A program made the translations under genes and the position numbers. Below the pieces are notes generated by a model. That model saw nothing but the letters and a program-made list of their open reading frames with translations, searched no databases and had not been told where the DNA came from. This document shows positions 57,930 to 64,000 of a stretch of DNA of 64,000 nt, piece by piece. Origin of the DNA: Spisula solida (Eukaryota > Mollusca > Bivalvia > Venerida > Mactridae); assembly GCA_947247005.1 (NCBI GenBank), contig OX365948.1, positions 53,737,401 to 53,801,400 on the forward strand. Direction: 5' to 3'. Within the stretch, counting starts at the first letter, position 1; each line of letters begins with the position of its first letter.

Positions 57930-58142
57930 AATAATTATTTTTCATGGGTATTAAATTTCATGGATTTTGGTAAAATGCTATTTTGTGGGATAGTAAATTT
58001 GTAGATTACAAAACATGGAAGGGTAAACCCTTTTTCCATATCTGTTAAGTTGAATAATCGTGGGGATTAGATTTCGTGGTCACGTTCAACCACACAATCC
58101 ACGAAAATTTAACGCCCATGAAAAATAAATATTTTAAAGTAG
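57930..58142. mobile_element. MITE 'TTTCGTGGATTTTG', copy 2
   Basis: AAATTTCATGGATTTTGGTA, AAACATGGAAGGGTAAACC, AATCGTGGGGATTAGATTTC, ending GAAAAATAAATATTTTAAAG. Confidence 0.7.
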
Positions 58143-58564
58143 TCTAACTTTTCTTTTCCTTAAAGTAGGCCAGTGTTGGTAAAATGACTCGACCCAAACA
58201 AGACATGAATACTGGAATATGTTCACTAATGCATCACATTTAGATAATAAAGGTGCCACCAGTTTTACACATGTTAGTTTTTAGATTATCCACATGATGA
58301 TCACAGTAAGTGGACTTACAGTAGAACTTTGATGTCTCAAACTGCCTTCAAACCAGGAAATAGTCATCTACCTATCCGCATCATGTACTGTGTATTATGT
58401 ATACATAAACATCATCATTTGCCGGGACCAAAGAACCAGTTTGAGGTTTCTAGGGTGTTTGAGGCAAAACTGTTCAAACCATCTACCTGTTCGAGGCATG
58501 TACTGTCTATCATGTATACATCACTGTTTTGCCAGGACTGACAGAAGAAGCTGTCCAAGAATTC

Positions 58565-58785
58565 CAGGCCCTAAACTCCAGAAACATCTCAAGAAGAAAT
58601 CTCAGCTCAAATTGAGATTTTGCTTGAATCTGAGTCTGAATTTGAGATAAATCTGAAGTTCGAGCTCTTGAAATTTTACTGTAATAAACTCAGAATAAAG
58701 TTTCTGTTTTGTGATGCCAATGGACACTTGGAAATATTTGAGATGAGATTTAGTCCAAACTCAGATGCTACGGGAGGTCGGCACC
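58565..58785. mobile_element. Fold-back MITE 'CAGGCCCGATCTCCCGAAGC', copy 3 (decayed)
   Basis: CAGGCCCTAAACTCCAGAAAC to CAGATGCTACGGGAGGTCGG; body nearly identical to copy 2. Confidence 0.8.
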
Positions 58786-58887
58786 TTGATGTTTGAGGCA
58801 AAACTGTTTGAGGCATCTAAGTTCTAGATGTATATGAAACCATTATATCAATGTATCGGTTAGAGATGACTATATAAATAACCGTAC

Positions 58888-59058
58888 CACTCCTGTCTGA
58901 CTGTTTAATAATCTATCTTCCTCTGATTCGAAGCCGCTACTTCCACGTGGTTTCTTAGCAATAGGTGGTGGTGCTCTCTTTCTACCCAATGAATCAACAT
59001 CAGTTTCTCCCGGTGATTCAAAGAATGGCATTGATTCTTCATGTGTCTTCTTGGTTGT
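58888..59058 (-). CDS. Linker exon E of the protein 4.1-like gene
   Basis: 171 bases, phase 0-0, between TGTTTACCAG and GTACGG. It encodes a polar, probably disordered segment: acidic and Ser-rich, then RKRAPPPIAKKPRGSSGFES and SEEDRLLN. The KRAPPPIAKKPRG run is basic and proline-rich, like SH3-ligand or nuclear-localisation stretches. No domain was recognised. A 36-bp minisatellite starts about 30 bases upstream of the acceptor. Confidence 0.72.
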
Positions 59059-59084
59059 CTGGTAAACATAAATAACAAATTTAA

Positions 59085-59205
59085 ATCATGTGACATGAAT
59101 ACAGACATCATGTAACGTAAATCATGTGACATGAATACAGACATCATGTAACGTAAATCATCTGACATGAATACAGACATCATGTAACGTACATCATGTG
59201 ACATA
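59085..59205. repeat. 36-bp tandem repeat, three to four units
   Basis: AATCATGTGACATGAATACA plus GACATCATGTAACGTA. Confidence 0.92.
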
Positions 59206-59214
59206 AATAGACAT

Positions 59215-59472
59215 CAGGCCCCGATCTCCCGAAGCATCTCAATGAGAAATCTCAGCTCAAATTGAGATTTTGCTCAAATAAAAATCTGAGTTTAAGACAA
59301 ATCTCAAGTTTGAGCACTTGAAATGTTGCCGATATAATGCTCTAAACTATGTTTTCATTTTGGTGATACCAATTTTGAGTCTGATCACGCATGGAAATTT
59401 ACTCAAAAGACAACCGACAAAATTTGAGCTGAGATTTATCTCAAATTGAGATGTTTCGGGAGATCGGGCCTG
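59215..59472. mobile_element. Fold-back MITE 'CAGGCCCGATCTCCCGAAGC', copy 4
   Basis: CAGGCCCCGATCTCCCGAAG to GATGTTTCGGGAGATCGGGC then CTG; the best-preserved ends of the four copies. Confidence 0.9.
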
Positions 59473-60057
59473 ATATAGGACCATATAAAATACATTCACA
59501 CAAAATTATGTGTTTTGCTAGATAACCCCAAGGGAGGTAAGCCTGTGTCTTATTGTTTGATTAATTTTTTAAGTAAGAATATTATTACATTTACAATAAA
59601 ATCCAATGAGTGGGTTTCAGAGAAATAAGATTTGATCAAATTACACAATATGTTATCTAGAAAAAAGCCTCGTTTCAAAAGAGTCAAACGAGGAATGGGA
59701 AGTTTAATTGAAACATGTCAAGTTGACTTGGGCGGATCTGGGCTTGTTTAGTTGGGCATTGTGTCTTTATGTGTTTTATGTTTCCTGTACTAGGTTGGAT
59801 CAGCTGGGCATTATGCTTTGTGTGTTTTTAATGTTTTCTGAGCTCGGCTGGTTAAGTTGAGTGCTGCCTTCCCTATCTGACTTAATATAATCTTTTTGTT
59901 ATCAGAGGAGATGTTTGACAAAATAATGAACGGACACACAACGGACAACAGGCAATAGCGTCTAGAAGAGCTAACTACAGTAAATCACAATCAGACATCT
60001 TGGATCTGTGTTAAAACTTGAGTAGAAATCGGACAAAGATTTATTTGCAGTGTTTAC
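59473..60057. other. Intronic stretch of the 4.1-like gene
   Basis: No repeat or exon recognised apart from 'gttgggcatt' and 'gctgggcatt' echoes near 59750-59810. Confidence 0.5.
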
Positions 60058-60159
60058 CGATGAAGGCGGGCTGATAGGCAAGAATTCCAACTTTCTGTCT
60101 ATTGATTTATAACCACCGCTCTTGAGACCATAATCCACGTCACCATAGCCGAGACCAGC
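60058..60159 (-). CDS. Linker exon D of the protein 4.1-like gene
   Basis: 102 bases, phase 0-0, between TCTATTTCAG and GTAAAC. The product begins AGLGYGDVDYGLKSGGYKSI and ends LEFLPISPPSS, a Gly/Tyr-rich then Pro/Ser-rich stretch with no recognised domain. Clean splice borders, a fully open frame and codon-like composition support coding. Confidence 0.7.
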
Positions 60160-60594
60160 CTGAAATAGACACACATATATACAGTAATAACTTTATACAT
60201 TTGTACTTGTTTGTGCTGCATTTAACACCCCGTAATGTACACACGGTGGTTACATTATTCATGTTTGTACCACATTCAATACAGGAATATTTCCAATCAA
60301 CTATTTCATGATACTTTTTACTGTACAGAACATGTCAAAATGGGTAAAGTCTTAACTCAAGCCAAGCTACTGTTTTCAAAAGCTGAAGCTATATCCAATA
60401 TTTACAGTATAGAACGGCTATATAATTGAATCATGACTGATGGACCTGATACTGTTTCATCTATTTGTTCAAATCAATATATCAATGTATCGTCGATACT
60501 TGTCTTCCGATATATCGAAATTGTTGATATGCCTCTGATTGAACCAATGACAGCTCTACAAATATATGTATAGAAGATATAAACGGGTATTTAC

Positions 60595-60756
60595 CAGATT
60601 ATTGACATGTTCATTAAACCATTTGGCACGTAACAGATCAGAGTCGACAGCATGATATCGTGGATCAGTGTCGATCAGATGTTTGGATTGATGCCATTGA
60701 CTGTATGCTGTGATATCAGGTGTATCTTGTAACAATTGTACAAAGGCTGCCTTTTT
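60595..60756 (-). CDS. FF-like domain exon C
   Basis: 162 bases, 54 codons, phase 0-0, between TTTTTTGCAG and GTAAAT. It encodes KKAAFVQLLQDTPDITAYSQ, with the conserved Trp just after, DTDPRYHAV and AKWFNEHVNN. This is the copy closest to the FF consensus seen in TCERG1 (F..LL.....IT..S.W......I..DPR). Confidence 0.87.
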
Positions 60757-60832
60757 CTGCAAAAAAAAATGATACATTTAGCCCACGATAACACAGGCAT
60801 AATTTAAACTAGAACGGCTTTTGACATAAAAC

Positions 60833-61050
60833 GTAAGTCTCCCACAAAGAGCTATAACATCAGAAAAATTCATCTGACCTCGAATTCCTGACAATATGCC
60901 CAACTAGGCTTGGTACCAAGCATTCACGCGAAGTTTCGTTGAAATCAGACCAGTGGTTAAGGAGACCAAGTGCGTACATACTTTGCGACATCCACCCACA
61001 CATCAACACAAAATCAATGTCTCCCCTACTATATAAGGAAGACATAATTC
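60833..61050. mobile_element. 'tgtctccc' interspersed repeat, copy
   Basis: GTAAGTCTCCCACAAAGAGC, GAATTCCTGACAATATGCCC, TTTCGTTGAAATCAGACCAG and a terminal AATCAATGTCTCCCC. Confidence 0.7.
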
Positions 61051-61059
61051 ATATAATCT

Positions 61060-61612
61060 AAGTTCAATGAAAACGCACCACTTTGACCTTAAAATCAGTA
61101 GGGGCATCTACTTTTGATGACCATCCTCCATGTAAAGTTTGAGGATCCAAGGGTCAAGCACTCTTTAGTTATTGAACAAAAACCATTTGGTCTAGGCCGA
61201 ACTTAAAATATTCTTGGTTTCCCCATCCCGACCCTAGCAGATTTAGAATGGGTAGGTAGGTAGGGTTAAATTTTTTTTTTGGAACCGTTTCAGTATGGTA
61301 GTTATTGGTTAAGACATACAAATAATGAAATTTAGAATTAACTTTAAGGTGAACACCAACAGTCTTAAATTTAATGGTAAGAAAGAAGTCGGTAAACAAA
61401 AATTAACATTCTCACTTCCAATTTTTAATAAAAAAAATATTATTTCAATTTGGGCAATAAAATATTTTGGGTAGGGCCCTTTTTAATCGGGTAGGTAGGG
61501 GATGGGGAAACAAACAATATTTTATTTTAGGCCCTACCGACTGAACAACAGACAGATGGACGGACCGACATGTGCAAAGCAATATACCCCCCTCATCAAA
61601 GATGGGAGGCAT
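61060..61612 (+). mobile_element. 'atgtttgtaaaacatgtatgcccc' element, interrupted
   Basis: Monomer with AATCAGTAGGGGCATCTACT and AAACCATTTGGT at 61185-61191; the matching tail (CGACTGAACAACAGACAGAT...CATCAAAGATGGGAGGCATAA) resumes at 61538. Confidence 0.8.
61192..61537. mobile_element. Nested MITE 'TAGGCC...AAATATT...GTTTCCCCATCC'
   Basis: Left end TAGGCCGAACTTAAAATATT and CTTGGTTTCCCCATCCC; right end is its complement (GGATGGGGAAACAAACAATA, TTTTATTTTAGGCC). Inner GGGTAGGTAGG motifs mirror each other. It lies inside the element at 61060-61612. Confidence 0.87.
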
Positions 61613-61710
61613 AAATATGTACCACTTATTTTCATGCAGTAATTGATACCATCAGGAATGAGGTGTTGAGTGATTAAATAGAAGTTGTTTCATAACCTAA
61701 AATACTTAAA

Positions 61711-61968
61711 ACAAGAGATGTTTGTAAAACATGTATGCCCCCAATGGCAGCCCATTAGTCAGAAATGTCAAAGGTCACAAACACCTTGACCTTTGACCTA
61801 CTGATCTCAAAATCAATAGGGGTCATTTACTGTTGATGACCAAACTCCATGTAAAGTCTGAGGATCCTAGGGCAAAGTGTTCTTGAGTTATTGAACGTAA
61901 ACCATTGGTATACTGAAGGACCAACATGTGCAAAGCAATATACCCCCTCATCATAAGGGGCATAACTA
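61711..61968 (+). mobile_element. 'atgtttgtaaaacatgtatgcccc' element, copy
   Basis: ACAAGAGATGTTTGTAAAAC start, one monomer, end CCCCCTCATCATAAGGGGCA. Confidence 0.87.
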
Positions 61969-62139
61969 TTACAGTAAATATGTACAACCTATTTTCATGA
62001 AATAATGGATACCATCAGGAATGAGGTGTCGAGAATGACAATTAAAGTTAAAGAACTTCTTTCACAATCGACCTAAGTTGAATTAGAATAAGTTATTGGC
62101 CTTTAGAAAAGATGTGATTTCACAGTTGGCAATACCTAC

Positions 62140-62301
62140 CATATTTTGTGTATGTTCATTGAAGTATTGTTGTCTCTGTTCTTCTGTATCAACATTAGCG
62201 AATCTAGGATCGTTACAAATGTCTTCTCGTACATCAGGATACTTGCTGTAACTGGTTATGCTCGGGGTATCATTTAGTAATCCTATAAACTCTTCTTTTT
62301 T
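62140..62301 (-). CDS. FF-like domain exon B
   Basis: 162 bases, 54 codons, phase 0-0, between TTGTTTGCAG and GTAGGT. It encodes KKEEFIGLLNDTPSITSYSK, then NDPRFANV and QQYFNEHTQNM. It shares the frame and motif spacing of the other two FF exons, so the three arose by exon duplication. Confidence 0.85.
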
Positions 62302-62504
62302 CTGCAAACAAAACAGTGAAGAAACATGGTTATTCCACATGCTTAGAAATTGTGATAAGAATTTAAAACGAAGCTGGAGCTCCTCTTACATGCCTTCGGG
62401 GGCATAAAAATGGCCTTAATTCATACACCTGACTTATCATGGCCCTAGTTTATTTAGTTTTCAAACACATTCGTACATCACGTTGCAATGTTGTTCCTCT
62501 TTAC

Positions 62505-62760
62505 TCAGGGGTCCTACAGAGGCAAAATGTTCAGTCCTGAAAGTAAGGCATAAATCTGTTGTGGATGCCAAGAGCACAAATTCCTACATCAAAACAGTTT
62601 CAAGCAATGTTGGGTTTTGGGGGTTAAAATTCAGCTTATACGGCTTTCAAATGATTGTAACTTTGTCAATACTTTTAATTTTTCATCAAATAACTTATTT
62701 TTTGCAGAAAATTTCTTTCCAGTGCAGCGAATACAGAATTCCGGATTATCTAGACTTGTG
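62505..62760. mobile_element. MITE-like repeat related to 52500-52735
   Basis: GGGGTCCTACAGAGGCAAAA, TAACTTTGTCAATAC, TTTTTCATCAAATAACTTAT, then GGATTATCTAGACTTGTGAG. Confidence 0.6.
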
Positions 62761-62804
62761 AGACTGCTGTATACTGTAAATGAAAACTAGAAAACTAAAC
62801 TTAC

Positions 62805-62966
62805 CAAATTATTTACATATTCATTAAACCACTCCTCTCTCTGCCTATCACTGGATACTGCTTGATATCGTGGATCATTTTCAATGTAAACTTTAACATC
62901 ATCAAAACGTGCGTCACTCGTAACCATGGGTGTGTCTCGCAACAGTTGCGTATACTCTGATTTCAA
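62805..62966 (-). CDS. FF-like domain exon A
   Basis: Exactly 162 bases (54 codons), phase 0 at both ends, between ATATTTTCAG and GTAAGT. The product starts LKSEYTQLLRDTPMVT and contains IENDPRYQAV and EEWFNEYVNN. It fits the FF consensus: leading aromatic and LL in helix 1, DPR(Y/F) before the 3-10 turn, and the closing (W/F)F in the last helix. It is the most upstream FF exon visible; more may lie past the right edge. Confidence 0.82.
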
Positions 62967-63630
62967 CTGAAAATATAAAATTATCAAAGATACAGCACTC
63001 TACATAGTATGTCTTACCTGATAAGCTAAATTCTAAATCAAATGGACAATACAAAAATTGATACTACTTCTCACCATACAGTTCAATAGTCATGATAAGG
63101 TGGTGAAAACTTGAGAAATGACTGAAACAATACTTTTCTAAAATAAAGTATGACCGCTGATAAAAATTCCCAAGAAAATATTTGCCTCTGGGTACAGCTC
63201 ATTATATAGTCAGAGAAGTGTGACATAGCACGGTATGGAAATGATTTTATTTACAAAACATATATTCAAGTCTCACTGTTAAACAATTTGTCTTTAAAAT
63301 GTTCCAAATGATTTTCAAAATATTTTTTTTAAGTCCGAACAGTTTCACACAGGGTAAGAAAAAGAAGCAAAGATATATAACAAATCTTTTCAAAAATAAA
63401 GCAAAAATCAAAATGTCAAGAGCTCCATTCCTGTGCTAAAAGCAGAGGTTTTCATAAAGGTTGAAGTTCTTTGACTTCTTTAAAATTCACAAGTGCTATG
63501 ATAATTTTTAAACGGTACCCAACAGTCTTGTTTATATTTATTTGAGAAGTTTAAATAAACTGATATAAAACAGTTTCGAAATGAGTGGCCAGTAGAGAAT
63601 GAGTAAATGTTTATTTTTTAACTAATTAAT
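62967..63630. other. Intronic stretch at the right end of the 4.1-like gene
   Basis: AT-rich and apparently unique; no further FF exon seen. Confidence 0.5.
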
Positions 63631-63633
63631 CTA

Positions 63634-63790
63634 GAGGTGTTATTCAATATTGATCTTATCAATAATTAACTGGAGAATAAGGATAGCCCATCATATCACC
63701 TGTTATACTGACCAAGAGTTTAATATGGTGTGATCTGATTGGTTGTCCTTATCCTTAAGTCAAGTAAGATCAATATAGAATACCCCCCTT
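63634..63790. mobile_element. Fold-back MITE 'GTATTCNATATTGATCTTA'
   Basis: GTTATTCAATATTGATCTTAT at the left; complement AAGATCAATATAGAATAC at the right, with an inner inverted pair (ATAAGGATAGCCCATCA / TTGTCCTTAT). Confidence 0.75.
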
Positions 63791-64000
63791 GGAATCGATA
63801 ATGAGCTCAAAGTAAAATAATGTAATCTGTGGTGAACATTTTACATTCTTGGGAAAATTGAACAATTGAACAATTAAGTGTTTAGGTAAACAAACAACTT
63901 GACATGCAGAGAGAATTGTGATTTAAGCTTGCGGTCAATTGTGTGATTATAGAACTGTTGAGCATGCATATAGCAGGAATCAGCATCTACATTCTGAGCC

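Larger units (their letters stand above)
52145..62966 (-). other. Protein 4.1-like gene with an FF-domain array, 3' portion (locus span)
   Basis: Eight exons in one orientation, all in phase 0 at both ends, with canonical AG/GT borders. In order of transcription: three FF-like domain exons (62805-62966, 62140-62301, 60595-60756), two linker exons (60058-60159, 58888-59058) and three exons of the 4.1 C-terminal domain (56216-56419, 52736-52828, 52145-52246). Protein 4.1 joins the spectrin-actin skeleton to membrane proteins; the FERM and spectrin-actin-binding parts, if present, lie to the right of the window. FF domains bind phosphorylated partners in PRPF40, TCERG1 and p190RhoGAP. That both halves belong to one transcript is inferred from order, strand, phase and absence of any intervening stop or start. 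Confidence 0.8.

Noticed and set aside
58905..59204. 99-codon minus frame overlapping 4.1 exon E
   Set aside because: It is in another frame, runs through the 36-bp repeat and lacks the clean phase 0 borders of the exon E reading.

Overview
This is invertebrate nuclear genomic DNA, most probably from a bivalve or other mollusc. It is AT-rich, gene-poor and intron-rich. Its interspersed repeats are of types familiar from bivalve genomes: a 'caagagggccc...caggtgagct' element with a CGGACGGA-rich tail, 'caagagatgtttgtaaaacatgtatgcccc' elements, and 'caagactgcgttcaataaacgc' elements. There are no bacterial gene clusters. Almost all long open frames are readings through tandem repeats; the real genes are chains of short exons.

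Three host genes were recognised. (1) The 5' part of a PATJ/MPDZ-type polarity scaffold lies on the minus strand. It has a start exon at 36148-36163, an L27 exon at 29558-29721 and an exon with a linker plus the first half of PDZ1 at 25548-25948; the rest lies beyond what I could find to the left. (2) TMEM234 lies on the plus strand with four confident coding exons between 42080 and 46811 and a tentative start exon near 41030. (3) The 3' part of a protein 4.1 (band 4.1/EPB41-like) gene lies on the minus strand, with eight exons from 62966 down to a stop at 52145. PATJ and TMEM234 are head to head around 36.2-42 kb; TMEM234 and the 4.1 gene converge around 47-52 kb.

The most unusual gene structure is in the 4.1 gene. 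Three tandem FF-like domains, each on its own 162-nt phase 0-0 exon, precede two linker exons and the canonical 4.1 C-terminal domain. Every junction is phase 0, so the chain reads as one protein. FF domains are known from splicing/transcription factors (PRPF40, TCERG1) and p190RhoGAP; I do not know them as part of protein 4.1.

A full insertion of an L1/Tx1-like LINE (29966-34640), flanked by a perfect 16-bp target duplication, sits antisense in the first coding intron of PATJ. It carries an uninterrupted 1244-residue endonuclease/reverse transcriptase frame.

The rest of the window is dominated by minisatellites (about 20 unrelated families, mostly 20-62 bp units; the largest about 1.9 kb) and by short non-autonomous DNA transposons (hAT-like with 8-bp duplications, Tc1/mariner and pogo/Tigger-like with TA duplications, a TTAA-flanked family, and several fold-back MITE families present in 2-4 copies). 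Several are nested, so relative insertion order can be read. Left of 25.5 kb no convincing exon was found.
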